From positions 2,728,001-2,792,000 of the forward strand of contig OY970260.1 of NCBI GenBank assembly GCA_963715625.1: a stretch of 64,000 nt of DNA. Direction: 5' to 3'. Source of the stretch: VRUE01 sp963715625. Its GTDB lineage: Bacteria; Actinomycetota; Thermoleophilia; Solirubrobacterales; 70-9. How positions within the stretch are numbered: the stretch's first letter is position 1; each line of letters begins with the position of its first letter. The translations under genes were made by a program, and so were the position numbers. Positions 54,256 to 62,690 of this stretch are shown piece by piece. The notes below the pieces were generated by a model that was not told the origin of the DNA, did not search any database, and was given only the letters and a program-made list of their open reading frames with translations.

Positions 54256-54570
54256 ATGACGACAACACGTTCCGCCACAAATGACCTGTTCATCGCCCTC
54301 GCGCATCCCCTGCGACGGCTGATCCTGCGCGAGGCGATCGCCGACGAGCGCGAGGTCAGCCCGCGGGAACTCGCCACGAAGCTCGGGCAACCGCTGTCCA
54401 GGCTCAGCTACCACGTCAGGGTCCTGGCCGAATGCGGTGCGCTCAAGCTGACCCGGACGAAGCAGATCCGCGGCTCGACCCAGCACTTCTACCGCGCGGC
54501 CCTCGACACGCCGTGGGCGCGGATGGCGCTCAAGGCGGGCGAGGGCTCGCCGGAGGGCGGCAAGGGGTAG
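54256..54570 (+). CDS. ArsR-like winged-helix transcription regulator
   Basis: The 104-residue product has an HTH starting LFIALAHPLRRLILREAI with recognition region RELATKLGQPLSRLSYHVRVL, typical of ArsR/HTH_20 proteins that respond to ligands or metals; no metal-binding cysteines are seen. An A+T-rich stretch with TATTAT just upstream of the ATG probably contains the promoter. Confidence 0.8.
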   Translation: MTTTRSATNDLFIALAHPLRRLILREAIADEREVSPRELATKLGQPLSRLSYHVRVLAECGALKLTRTKQIRGSTQHFYRAALDTPWARMALKAGEGSPEGGKG

Positions 54571-54612
54571 GGGGGAGAGTCTTCCCCACCGGCGCCCTTA
54601 TGTAGCAACGCC

Positions 54613-54882
54613 GTGGACGAAAGGGAGAACATCCGCAGCACCGCAGCGCAGGACGCGGCGACGGAGTCGGCCGTCCTGCAACTGGTGCTCGCCCTCCACC
54701 CCACCCCCGTCAGCTTCGAGGAGCTGGTGCGCGAGCTGGGTGGAGGCCGGGACCGCGGCGAGCGCGATGCGGTCGAGCGCGCGGTGCGGGACCTTGCCGG
54801 CGCCGGCCTGCTCCACCGCAACGAGCCCTTCGTCCTGCCTACGCGTGCGGCGCTGCGCTTCGACGAGCTGATGGAGCGGTGA
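54613..54882 (+). CDS. Small winged-helix-like protein
   Basis: The 89-residue product from GTG at 54613 has a predicted HTH (VLQLVLALHPTPVSFEELVR) and a wing-like AGLLHRNEPFVLPTRAALR. It may be a regulator without a separate sensor domain. It follows the ArsR-like gene by 42 nt in the same direction. Confidence 0.6.
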   Translation: MDERENIRSTAAQDAATESAVLQLVLALHPTPVSFEELVRELGGGRDRGERDAVERAVRDLAGAGLLHRNEPFVLPTRAALRFDELMER

Positions 54883-55012
54883 TGCGCATGAGCCCGACCG
54901 GTCTCGGCCACGAAAAGCCGGGCCCATGCGCCTTGACGCGAGCTCCTGGCCACAGAGGAGCCCTGTGACAAGCCCGGCCCTCACGCTACACGCCGGTTTT
55001 TAAATGTCAAGA

Positions 55013-55036
55013 GCCGGGGCCGTTATCGGTCCCGGC
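55013..55036 (+). terminator. Possible terminator hairpin
   Basis: GCCGGGGCC and GGTCCCGGC pair around the 6-nt loop GTTATC (one G-U pair). It lies between the small HTH gene and the calcium-repeat protein gene. No clear T-run follows. The rest of 54883-55083 holds no gene. Confidence 0.35.
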
Positions 55037-55083
55037 GGTGTCTTACGTAAATTTCCTCAACCAATGGATAGGGGTTCGGTAGG

Positions 55084-55788
55084 ATGCCCCGCTTGCGCCG
55101 AACCCTTACCATCCTCGGCGTCCTCGCCGTTTTTCTCTTCGGGGCCGGCGGCGACGCCTCGACCCAAGCTCCGATCGTGATCCGCGCCGCCAACTCGGGG
55201 TCCCACCTGCGGCTGGCGGTCAGCGGCACGCAGCTCCTCGCCAGCGGCCAGATGTCGCAGGCTCCCACGGTCGGCTGTCGCTTCACCCGCGGCAGCGGAG
55301 CCGCCGCCTGCCCGCTGGAGGAAGCCTCGGCGGTAGTCGTCGAAATGGGTCCCGGCAGCGACAAGGTCGAGGTTCTGGACCCCCTCCCGGTGCCGCTGAC
55401 CGCCTACCTCGGCGCCGGCTCGGACAAGCTGATCGGCAACGCCGAGCCCGACACCTGCTACCCGCAGGGCACGCCGCGAAACCGTTGCATCGGCGGTGGA
55501 GGCGACGACGCCTGCATCTCGGCTCCCGTCAACACCGATTGCGTCGGCGATGCCGGCGACGACTTCTGCCAGACGGGCGCCGGCAGCGACGGCTGCTGGG
55601 GCGGACCGGGCCGGGATGTCTGCAAGATGGGCAGCGGGCAGGATGGCTGCCACGGCGAAGGAGGCGACGACCGCCTCTACGGCGGCCCGGCCGGCGACCA
55701 GCTCTACGGCGGCGAAGGATCCGACCACTGCGACGGCGGCCCCGGGGTCGGCTACTCGCACGACTGCGAGGCCGGGCCGAGGCGCTAG
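55084..55788 (+). CDS. Secreted calcium-binding repeat (RTX-like) protein
   Basis: The 234-residue product has a signal peptide (LTILGVLAVFLFGAGGDAS), a beta-rich middle and a C-terminal array of nonapeptide-like repeats such as GPGSDKVEV, GGGGDDACI, GGEGSDHCDG, the pattern of calcium-binding parallel beta-rolls. Unusually, about a dozen cysteines are interleaved with the repeats, suggesting disulphide stabilisation after export. Function is unknown. Confidence 0.78.
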   Translation: MPRLRRTLTILGVLAVFLFGAGGDASTQAPIVIRAANSGSHLRLAVSGTQLLASGQMSQAPTVGCRFTRGSGAAACPLEEASAVVVEMGPGSDKVEVLDPLPVPLTAYLGAGSDKLIGNAEPDTCYPQGTPRNRCIGGGGDDACISAPVNTDCVGDAGDDFCQTGAGSDGCWGGPGRDVCKMGSGQDGCHGEGGDDRLYGGPAGDQLYGGEGSDHCDGGPGVGYSHDCEAGPRR

Positions 55789-55790
55789 TT

Positions 55791-55815
55791 TTCACAGTTA
55801 CTGTGATACTGTGAA
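55791..55815. promoter_or_regulatory. Palindromic operator upstream of vapBC
   Basis: TTCACAGT (55791-55798) and ACTGTGAA (55808-55815) are inverted around 9 nt, and CACAG-TTA-CTGTG forms a second overlapping palindrome. It ends 4 nt before the antitoxin ATG, the expected place for autoregulation by the VapBC complex. Confidence 0.65.
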
Positions 55816-55819
55816 TCAC

Positions 55820-56059
55820 ATGAAGAATCTCACGGTCTCCGTTCCCGACGACGTGTACCGGATAGCCAGGGTGCGAGCGGCCGAAGAGGGGGCCTCGGTC
55901 AGCGCCCTCGTGGCCGGCTACCTTCGCTCGCTCGGAGGGCAGGACGCCGAGTTCAGCAGGCTCGAGAGCCAGCAGGCCGAGGTGCTGGGGGAAATCGAGA
56001 GCTTCCGGGCTGGGGACAGGCTCAGTCGCGACGAGCTGCACCGGCGTGCGATTCGCTGA
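55820..56059 (+). CDS. VapB-type antitoxin (ribbon-helix-helix)
   Basis: The 79-residue product starts MKNLTVSVPDDVYRIARVRA, a ribbon-helix-helix DNA-binding start, with a C-terminal tail that would wrap the toxin. It overlaps the PIN-domain gene by 14 nt. An operator-like palindrome lies directly upstream. Confidence 0.8.
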   Translation: MKNLTVSVPDDVYRIARVRAAEEGASVSALVAGYLRSLGGQDAEFSRLESQQAEVLGEIESFRAGDRLSRDELHRRAIR

Positions 56060-56459
56060 CACCAACGTCCTGCTCTACGCCGTCTCCCGCGACCCCGAGG
56101 AGCGCGGCAAGTCCAGCAGGGCCCGGGAGATCCTTGCGGGAAGGGACCTGGCCCTCTCGGTCCAGGTCCTGCAGGAGTTCTACGTCCAGGCGACGCGAGC
56201 GAGCCGCTCCGATCCGCTTTCCCACGAGCAGGCGAAGAAGCTGGTCGAGTCCTTCATGCGCTTTCCCGCCGCCGACATCACGCCGAAGGTGATGCTGGCG
56301 GCGATCGCCACCCGGAACCGCTTCCACGTCTCCTACTGGGACGCCGCGATCCTGGAGGCAGCGCGCACGCTCGGCTGCGACATCGTCCTTTCCGAGGACC
56401 TGAGCCACGGGCAGGACTACGCGGGGGTACGGGTGCAGGACCCGTTCCGAGACGCCTGA
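56046..56459 (+). CDS. VapC-type PIN-domain ribonuclease toxin
   Basis: The 137-residue product has the PIN acidic residues: Asp in MRFADTNVLLYA, Glu in QVLQEFYVQ, Asp in SYWDAAILEAA and Asp in VLSEDLSHGQ. It starts with GTG at 56046 inside vapB. It is likely a tRNA- or rRNA-cleaving endonuclease held inactive by the antitoxin. All catalytic residues are present. Confidence 0.87.
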   Translation: MRFADTNVLLYAVSRDPEERGKSSRAREILAGRDLALSVQVLQEFYVQATRASRSDPLSHEQAKKLVESFMRFPAADITPKVMLAAIATRNRFHVSYWDAAILEAARTLGCDIVLSEDLSHGQDYAGVRVQDPFRDA

Positions 56460-56483
56460 CGCCCCGCTGGCGGAGTCCCGCCC

Positions 56484-56813
56484 TCAGTCGTCTGGAAGCT
56501 CCCGCTCCGGAACGTCGTCGTCGTCGGGGCTCGGGCTGCTCGGCGGTGACGGGGTCGTCGCCGGCGGTGACGGGGCTTCCGAGGACGGCGCCGGCGCCTC
56601 GGGCTTCGCCTGCGCACGCCGCTTGCGGTGCCGTTTCCTCTTCTCGCCGACCGTCGCACTTGCCGGAGCGAGGGCGTCGCCGGCCGAGATCGGCTGGGAG
56701 GCGAGGCCGATCTGCTGGCTGACGAGGCGGCTGGCGGCGACGGAGACCGCGGCCGCCACCGCGATGCCGAGCAGGGCCAGGCCGACCCAGCGCAGGGTTG
56801 CCGCCGATCTCAC
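56484..56813 (-). CDS. Small membrane-anchored protein with disordered tail
   Basis: The 109-residue product has one N-terminal helix (VGLALLGIAVAAAVSVAA), a basic patch (KRKRHRKRRAQAK) and a Pro/Ser/Thr-rich acidic tail. It lies downstream of the sensor kinase, 67 nt away, in the same direction. Function is unknown. Confidence 0.55.
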   Translation of the reverse strand: MRSAATLRWVGLALLGIAVAAAVSVAASRLVSQQIGLASQPISAGDALAPASATVGEKRKRHRKRRAQAKPEAPAPSSEAPSPPATTPSPPSSPSPDDDDVPERELPDD

Positions 56814-56880
56814 GCCTGCTCCTGCGGGGGCCCGTCCACGATCCCGACCATAGGTCCCACCGCGTAAAGCGAGGGCAAAG

Positions 56881-58266
56881 TCATCGCGGGCTCTCCTCGC
56901 CTGCCTGTTGGGGGAGGTGCAGCGAGGCGGTTGCGCCGCCGCCGTCCCGGTTGGACAGCGTCACCTCTCCCCCCCACTCACGGGCGAGCTCCTGCGCGAT
57001 CGGGAGGCCGAGGCCGGTGCCGGCCGGGCCGCGGCGGCCGGCGCTGCCGCGGCGGAAGCGCTCGAAGACGGAGTCCGCCTCTCCCGGCTCCAGGCCGGGG
57101 CCGCGGTCGCCGATCTCGACCAGGCCCGGCTCGGCCCCGATCGTCACCGTCGAGCCCGGCGGCGAGTAGCGCACGGCGTTCTCCAGCAGGGCGTCGATCG
57201 CGCGGTCGAGGTCGTGCCCGGCACACCATGCGTGGGCGGGGCCCTCCCCGAGCTCAAGCTCGAGCCCGACCGATCCCTCCTCTGCCGTGCGCCGCCAGCG
57301 CTGCGCGGCGCGGCGCGCCGCGCCGGCGAGATCGACCCGCTCCGGCGGCAGTTCGTGCTCTCCCGCGCGGCTCAGCACGAGCAGCTCCTCGACGATCAGC
57401 GAGAGCCGGTCGATCTCCACCAGCGCCGCTTCCAGCTCGGCCACGCTCGGGGCGTCGTCGCGACAGCTCTCGGCGAGCCCCTCCAGCCGCAGCCGCAGCC
57501 CCGTCAGCGGAGTTCGCAGCTGGTGCGATGCGTCGGCGACGAAGTCCTGCTGCGCGCCCAGCATCCTCTTCACCCGCTGGGTCATCTCGTTGAAGGCGCG
57601 GGCGAGCGAGCGCTGCTCGGTGCTGCCCCGGACCTCGACGGTGGCGTCGAGGTCGCCGCCGGCGACCCGTCGCGCAGCCCGGTCGAGGAGCCGGATCGGC
57701 CGCGCGATCTGCTGCGCGACGATCGCTCCGGCGAGTAGGGCGAGCAGGAGCACGACTCCTGCGAGGACGGCGAGGTTGAGGATCGCGGTCCTCACCGCGC
57801 GGTGGACGGCATCGACGCTCTGGGTCACCCGCACGGCGCCCACGGTGCGACCCCGAATCAGCGCCGGGGCCGAGGTGGCGAGGATCGGCACGCCCAGCGT
57901 CTTGCTGTCGCGGGTGATCTGCTCGCCCTGGCCACCCAGCGCCGCCCGGATCTCAGGACGGTTCGCGTAGTCCCGCCCCGGGGGCGCTCCGGCTGAGTCC
58001 GCCAGCAGCCGGCCGCTGCGGCCGACCACGACCACGCGGCCGCGCGCGCTCGCCGCCGAGACCCGGACCAGGCGGCGCAGCGCCTGGCGCTGGCGGTGCT
58101 CGAGCAGCTCCGACGCCGATGCGGCGACGACGTCGGCCTGGCTGCGCGCCTGGCTGCGCACCTCGGCGTCGACGCGGTCGCCGAGGCTGACGGCCAGCGG
58201 CACGCCGAGGGCGATCAGCGCCAGCAGCAGCACGTAGGCCAGCGCCAGCAGAAGGGTGGCTCGCAG
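56881..58266 (-). CDS. Two-component sensor histidine kinase
   Basis: About 461 residues: N-terminal helix (LLLALAYVLLLALIALG), extracytoplasmic sensor of about 130 residues, second helix, HAMP (RPIRLLDRAARRVAGGDL), H-box DASHQLRTPL with the phosphoacceptor His, then N (LLENAVRYSPPG) and G boxes (DRGPGLEP, GTGLGLPIA). No standard start codon is at the natural N-terminus: CTG at 58266, 10 nt after GAGG, or GTA at 58272 overlapping the regulator's TAA stop are the options. A frame reaching 58374 is regulator shadow. Confidence 0.9.
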   Translation of the reverse strand: MRATLLLALAYVLLLALIALGVPLAVSLGDRVDAEVRSQARSQADVVAASASELLEHRQRQALRRLVRVSAASARGRVVVVGRSGRLLADSAGAPPGRDYANRPEIRAALGGQGEQITRDSKTLGVPILATSAPALIRGRTVGAVRVTQSVDAVHRAVRTAILNLAVLAGVVLLLALLAGAIVAQQIARPIRLLDRAARRVAGGDLDATVEVRGSTEQRSLARAFNEMTQRVKRMLGAQQDFVADASHQLRTPLTGLRLRLEGLAESCRDDAPSVAELEAALVEIDRLSLIVEELLVLSRAGEHELPPERVDLAGAARRAAQRWRRTAEEGSVGLELELGEGPAHAWCAGHDLDRAIDALLENAVRYSPPGSTVTIGAEPGLVEIGDRGPGLEPGEADSVFERFRRGSAGRRGPAGTGLGLPIAQELAREWGGEVTLSNRDGGGATASLHLPQQAGEESPR

Positions 58267-58268
58267 GC

Positions 58269-58988
58269 TTACTGTTCCTCGACCCCCGACGTCGCGAAGC
58301 GGAAGCCGACGCCTCGCACCGTCTCGATGTAGCGCGGATGACTGGGGTCGTCGCCGAGCTTGCGCCGCAGCCACCCGATGTGGACGTCGAGGGTCTTGGT
58401 CGAGCCGAACCAGTTGACGTCCCAGACCTTCGACATCAGGTCCTCTCGCTTGACCACGCGGCCGGCGTTGGCCATCAGCTCGGCGAGCAGGTCGAACTCC
58501 TTGCGCGAGAGGTCGAGATCCTCGCCGGCGAGGCGTGCCGTGCGCGCCGGCGGGTCAAGCTCCAGGTCTCCAACCCGCAGCGGCCCCTCCCTCGATCCGT
58601 TGCGAGAGGAGCTGCGGCGCAGCACGGCGCGGATGCGCGAGATCGTCTCGCGGGCGCTGAACGGCTTGACCACGTAGTCGTCGGCGCCGAGCTCGAGGCC
58701 GACGATCCGATCCATCTCGGTCCCGCGCGCGGTCAGCATCACGATCGGCACGTCGGAGCGGCGGCGCAGCTCGCGGCAGACGTCGCGCCCGTCGCCGTCG
58801 GGAAGGCTGAGGTCGAGCATGACCAGGTCGGGCTCGGCGTCCGTGGCCAGCTCGAGCGCGCCGGCCGCCGTCCGCGTCACCAGGGGCTCGAAGCCCGCCC
58901 TGCGCAGCGCCTCTGCGAAGGGCCCGGAGATCGAGTCCTCGTCCTCGACGACGAGGATGCGCCCGGCCGGCGCCGGCTGTGCCGCCAT
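58269..58988 (-). CDS. OmpR/PhoB-family response regulator
   Basis: The 239-residue product has a receiver domain (acidic DED at the start, phospho-acceptor Asp in VMLDLSLPDG, the conserved Thr in MLTARG, Lys in VVKPFSA) and a C-terminal winged helix (SRKEFDLLAELMANAGRVV, TLDVHIGWLRRKLGDD). It is translated just before its kinase. Three phased boxes lie 61 nt upstream, between it and the divergent redox operon, a probable binding site. Confidence 0.94.
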   Translation of the reverse strand: MAAQPAPAGRILVVEDEDSISGPFAEALRRAGFEPLVTRTAAGALELATDAEPDLVMLDLSLPDGDGRDVCRELRRRSDVPIVMLTARGTEMDRIVGLELGADDYVVKPFSARETISRIRAVLRRSSSRNGSREGPLRVGDLELDPPARTARLAGEDLDLSRKEFDLLAELMANAGRVVKREDLMSKVWDVNWFGSTKTLDVHIGWLRRKLGDDPSHPRYIETVRGVGFRFATSGVEEQ

Positions 58989-59048
58989 GGCTCAACTGTA
59001 ACGCCGCCGCCTGGCCCGATCTGCGGCGAAACCGCAGGTTTTGCCGGG

Positions 59049-59080
59049 GCTTTACCCGAGCCTTGGCGTGCCTTCACGGC
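59049..59080. promoter_or_regulatory. Three phased GCYTT boxes between regulator and redox operon
   Basis: GCTTTACCCGA, GCCTTGGCGT and GCCTTCACGGC start at 59049, 59060 and 59070, spaced 11 and 10 nt. Tandem boxes one helical turn apart are typical sites for OmpR-family dimers. Placement allows control of both the regulator and the operon starting at 59126. Confidence 0.5.
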
Positions 59081-59125
59081 ACACGTCCCAGACTGCGAAG
59101 CGCAATCGGCCAGGAGGAGAACGAC

Positions 59126-59575
59126 GTGAAGAACCTGAAGACACGAATCGCGGCCACGGCGACGGTCGTCGGCCTGGGCGGCCTCGCCGGCGTCGCCCTC
59201 AGCGCCGGCGGGCAGAAGGCGAGCACGCTCGCCTCCAAGCCGCAGGTGCGGACCCAGGTGGTCCGGCGCACGGTCCACGTCACCAAGCACGCGAAGCCAA
59301 AGCACCCGGTGGCAACCGGCGGGGCGGGCTACGCGGGCAGCCCGGGACACGGCGCAAGCGCCACGACGGGTGCCTCCTCGACCGGCTCCGGCTCTTCCTC
59401 TTCGGGCTCCTCGCCCGTCACCACCTCGACCAGCGGCTCCGAAGCCGGCTCGGGCGGAGGTGGCGGCACTCCCGTCACCACGGCGCCCAGCGGCACCGGG
59501 AGCACGGGCGGCGGCGAGCCCGAGGACGACGGCGGGAAGGTCGAGCACGAGAGCGAGAGCGGTGGCGATGACTGA
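59126..59575 (+). CDS. Exported low-complexity protein
   Basis: The 149-residue product from GTG at 59126, preceded by AGGAGGAG, has an N-terminal export helix (ATATVVGLGGLAGVALSAGG), a basic segment (HVTKHAKPKHPV) and a long Ser/Gly/Thr tail ending in acidic residues. No FMN-binding domain or flavinylation motif is seen. First gene of the redox operon; a spacer or surface role is a guess. Confidence 0.65.
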   Translation: MKNLKTRIAATATVVGLGGLAGVALSAGGQKASTLASKPQVRTQVVRRTVHVTKHAKPKHPVATGGAGYAGSPGHGASATTGASSTGSGSSSSGSSPVTTSTSGSEAGSGGGGGTPVTTAPSGTGSTGGGEPEDDGGKVEHESESGGDD

Positions 59576-59849
59576 GCGGGCTCGCCGGGCTCGCCGGCCC
59601 AGCTCGGCGCTCGTGGTCTGGGGCTCGATCGTCCTCTTCGCGGTCCTCTTCGCCCTCCTCACCTACCAGCTCAGCGCCAGCCAGCCCCCTCCCCCGCGGC
59701 CGGTCCTGGTGCGCAAGGTGGTGAAACGGCGAGTCGTCACCACGATCGTGCCGACGCCGGGCCACAACAGCATCTCGAACAGCGGCGTCGTCTCCGGCGA
59801 AACCTCGTCGCCGGCCTATGCCGAACCGGTCACCACGGGAGCCTCATGA
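59568..59849 (+). CDS. Small membrane-anchored protein
   Basis: The 93-residue product has a basic N-terminus (MTERARRARRPSS), one helix (ALVVWGSIVLFAVLFALLTY) and an extracytoplasmic tail with a proline run and KVVKRRVVTTIVPTPGHNSI. It overlaps the genes on both sides by 8 and 4 nt. Probably an accessory subunit of the redox module; unknown family. Confidence 0.62.
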   Translation: MTERARRARRPSSALVVWGSIVLFAVLFALLTYQLSASQPPPPRPVLVRKVVKRRVVTTIVPTPGHNSISNSGVVSGETSSPAYAEPVTTGAS

Positions 59850-60829
59850 CCATGGCCGAGCACGACGTCAGCTTCGATGCGATGGGCTCGCACGTAAGGC
59901 TGCTGATCGGCGAGCCGGGGCCGGAGATGCAACCGGCAGTGGCGGCGGCCAGGCAGGCCCGCCGGTTCGTGGCCGAGTTCGACGCGGCGCTCTCCCGCTT
60001 CAAGCCCGAGAGCGAGCTGTCCGCGCTGAATGCCGACCCGCGCGAGCGCGTCCCGGCCTCGCAGCTGCTGCGCGCCGCGGTCAAAGCCGGGCTCGAGGCG
60101 GCGCGGCGCAGCGGCGGCCTCGTCGACCCGACCCTCCTCGGCGCGATCGAGGCGGCGGGCTACGCCGCCTCCCGCGCCGGCATGCCCGGGGTGCCGCTGG
60201 GCACGGCGCTGGCGGAGGCGCCGCGCCGGCGGCCGGCCAACCCCAACCCGGCCGCGGCCTGGCGCCTCTTCGAGGTCGACGACGACGGAGGCACGATCTC
60301 CCGCCCCCCCGGCCTCCGCTTCGACACCGGCGGCGCCGGCAAGGGCCTCGCCGCCGACCTGATCGCCCAGAGCCTGCGCGGCTACTCCCGCTTCATCGTC
60401 GACTGCGGCGGCGACATCCGCATCGGCGGCGCGGGCGCCCTCGTCGACCCCTACGAGGTCTTCGTCGAGCACCCGCTGACGGGAGAGCGGGCCTTCGTCA
60501 TCAAGCTGGGCGGCGGCGGCGTCGCCACCTCCGGCCTCAACGTGCGGATCTGGCGCGACGAGGCGGGCCGCTATTCCCACCACCTGCTCGACCCGGCCAC
60601 GGGCGAGCCGGCCTGGACCGGGCTGATCGGAGTCACCGCGCTCGGCGACACCGCGGTCGAAGCCGAGACCTTCGCCAAGACGGCGCTGCTCTCCGGGCCA
60701 GAGGGCGGGCGCGCCGTGCTCGCCGAGCGCGGCGGCCTGCTGGTACACGACAGCGGCCAGGTCGAGACCGTCGGCCCGCTCGCGGCGATGCCGCGCATCC
60801 GCATCCCCGACCTCGCCGCCAGCGCATGA
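59846..60829 (+). CDS. apbE: ApbE-family FAD:protein FMN transferase
   Basis: The 327-residue product has ApbE features: MGSHVRLLIG near the start, FDTGGAGKGLAADLI (the conserved glycine/lysine loop), VDCGGDIRIGG and HHLLDPATGEPA. The family covalently attaches FMN to Thr in extracytoplasmic proteins or acts on FAD. No signal peptide is evident and no target with a DxxSGAT-like motif is seen among its neighbours. It overlaps adjacent genes by 4 nt. Confidence 0.88.
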   Translation: MTMAEHDVSFDAMGSHVRLLIGEPGPEMQPAVAAARQARRFVAEFDAALSRFKPESELSALNADPRERVPASQLLRAAVKAGLEAARRSGGLVDPTLLGAIEAAGYAASRAGMPGVPLGTALAEAPRRRPANPNPAAAWRLFEVDDDGGTISRPPGLRFDTGGAGKGLAADLIAQSLRGYSRFIVDCGGDIRIGGAGALVDPYEVFVEHPLTGERAFVIKLGGGGVATSGLNVRIWRDEAGRYSHHLLDPATGEPAWTGLIGVTALGDTAVEAETFAKTALLSGPEGGRAVLAERGGLLVHDSGQVETVGPLAAMPRIRIPDLAASA

Positions 60830-61497
60830 GCCCGGCCACCGCGGAAACCCTGCAGACCCATGGCTGGTGGCTGGCCAGCCGTGCCTCCGGCCTGCTGGCC
60901 CTGGTCCTGGTGACGATCTCGGTCGGGATCGGCCTGACGATGGCCGGCAAGGTGATGCGCCGCCCGGGGCTCTCGCGCAAGCTGATGGCGGTCCACGAGC
61001 ACACCGCGGTGGCGGGGATCGTCGCGATCGCCGTACACGGCATCACCCTGCTCGGCGATCCCTGGCTGAACCCCGGGATCGGCGGCATCGTCGTCCCCTT
61101 CGAGATGGGCTTCCGCCCGCTCTTCACCGGGCTCGGCATCCTCGGCGGCTACCTGGCGGCGCTGCTCGGCCTCAGCTTCTACTTCCGCAAGAGGATCGGC
61201 GCGAAGCTCTGGCGCAAGGCGCACCGGGCCACGGTGGTCGTCTACCTGCTGGGCCTCGTTCACGCCTTCGGCGCCGGCACCGACGCCTCAGCTCCGTGGT
61301 TTCGGTGGTGGGTTCTGGCGACGACGCCGCCGATCGCCGGCCTCTTCGCTTACCGGGTGCTCGGGGGTGGCGCAAGGCGCGCCCGCTCGCGGGCGCAAGA
61401 CGGAGACGCCCACCACGCACCCCACCGACGACCCGGTATCGCACCCACGCACCGGCGCCCGGCAATCCATTCGTCCCCGGTCCTCGAGGAGGCATGA
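60826..61497 (+). CDS. Ferric-reductase-like transmembrane protein
   Basis: The 223-residue product has about five to six helices and paired histidines expected to hold haem: VHEHTAVAGIVAIAVHGI and KAHRATVVVYLLGLVHAF. Resembles the ferric reductase/NOX transmembrane domain and YedZ/MsrQ. The C-terminal tail is His- and Arg-rich. It probably passes electrons across the membrane in the module with ApbE and the reductase. Confidence 0.83.
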   Translation: MSPATAETLQTHGWWLASRASGLLALVLVTISVGIGLTMAGKVMRRPGLSRKLMAVHEHTAVAGIVAIAVHGITLLGDPWLNPGIGGIVVPFEMGFRPLFTGLGILGGYLAALLGLSFYFRKRIGAKLWRKAHRATVVVYLLGLVHAFGAGTDASAPWFRWWVLATTPPIAGLFAYRVLGGGARRARSRAQDGDAHHAPHRRPGIAPTHRRPAIHSSPVLEEA

Positions 61498-62690
61498 TGA
61501 AAGACCAAGGAGTCCTGATCGTCGGCGGTGGCCTCGCGGCGCAGCGCTGCGCCGAGGCGCTGCGCCGGCGCGGATACGAGGGCCCGGTGCGGATGGCCTG
61601 CGCCGAGCCCGACCCGCCCTACGACCGCCCGCCGCTCTCCAAGGGGCTGCTGGCGGGGACGGCCGCCGAGGAGGACGTCGCCTACCGGCCGGCCTGGTGG
61701 TACGAGGAGAAGGAGGTTGAGCTGCTGCTGGGAGCGCGCGCCGAGGCGCTCGACCCCGTGTCCCGCACGGTCCGCCTCGACTCCGGCGCCGAGCTCGGCT
61801 ACGGGAGGCTGCTGGTCGCGACCGGCAGCGGCGCGCGCCAGCTGCCCTTTCTCGCCGGGTTCGAGAACGTCCACTCCCTGCGCACGCTGGCCGATGCGCG
61901 ACGGCTGCGCGAGGAGCTCGTGCCCGGCGCGCGGCTTGCCGTCGTCGGCGCCGGCTTCATCGGCCAGGAGGTCGCCGCGACCGCGCGCGGCCTCGGGGTC
62001 GAGGTGACGATGATCGAGGCGCTGCCGACCCCGCTGGCGCCGATCCTCGGCGAGGAGGTCGGCGCCTGGTTCGCCGAGCTGCACCGCGAGGAGGGCGTGC
62101 GGGTGATCACCGGGGCGATGCTCGAGAGCGCCCGCGGCCGGGCCGGCCGGGTCGAGGAGCTCGCCCTCGCCGGTGGCACGACGGTCGCCTGCAACGCCGT
62201 CGTCGTCGGCGTCGGCACCGTCCCCGCCACCTCCTGGCTGCGCGGAAGCGGACTCGGCGAGAAGGGGGTCCGCACCGACGCCAGCGGCCGGACCGAGCTG
62301 CCCGGCGTCTTCGCCGCCGGTGACGTCTCGGTCCCCTTCGACCCGCGCTTCGGCGCGCACGCGCGCACCGAGCACTGGGGCGCCGCCGCCTGGCAGGGCT
62401 CGGCGGCGGCGAAGGCGATGCTGGGCGAGTACCCCGGCACGCCACCGCTGCCGAGCTTCTGGAGCGACCAGTACGGGCTGCGAATCCAGTACGTCGGGCA
62501 CGCCCACCACGCCGACGCGATCGCTGTCGAGGGCACCCCGGGCAACCGCGACTTCGAAGCGACCTTCACCCGCTGCGGCGTGCCGGTCGCCGGCCTGACG
62601 GTCGACCGCCCGCGCGCGGTCCCGGCGCTGAAAAAGCGCATCGAGCGGGGTCATTTCCCGGCCAAGGACAGAGCAATGGAGGCGGCATGA
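61497..62690 (+). CDS. FAD-dependent NAD(P)H:ferredoxin reductase-like oxidoreductase
   Basis: The 397-residue product has an FAD site VLIVGGGLAAQRCAEAL, the phrase YDRPPLSKGLL, an NAD site AVVGAGFIGQEVAATARGLG and the second FAD motif GVFAAGDVS, matching rubredoxin/ferredoxin reductases of oxygenase and P450 systems. It starts at the second of two tandem ATGs (61497), after GAGGAGG. It overlaps the ferredoxin gene by 4 nt and is its natural partner. Confidence 0.9.
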   Translation: MKDQGVLIVGGGLAAQRCAEALRRRGYEGPVRMACAEPDPPYDRPPLSKGLLAGTAAEEDVAYRPAWWYEEKEVELLLGARAEALDPVSRTVRLDSGAELGYGRLLVATGSGARQLPFLAGFENVHSLRTLADARRLREELVPGARLAVVGAGFIGQEVAATARGLGVEVTMIEALPTPLAPILGEEVGAWFAELHREEGVRVITGAMLESARGRAGRVEELALAGGTTVACNAVVVGVGTVPATSWLRGSGLGEKGVRTDASGRTELPGVFAAGDVSVPFDPRFGAHARTEHWGAAAWQGSAAAKAMLGEYPGTPPLPSFWSDQYGLRIQYVGHAHHADAIAVEGTPGNRDFEATFTRCGVPVAGLTVDRPRAVPALKKRIERGHFPAKDRAMEAA

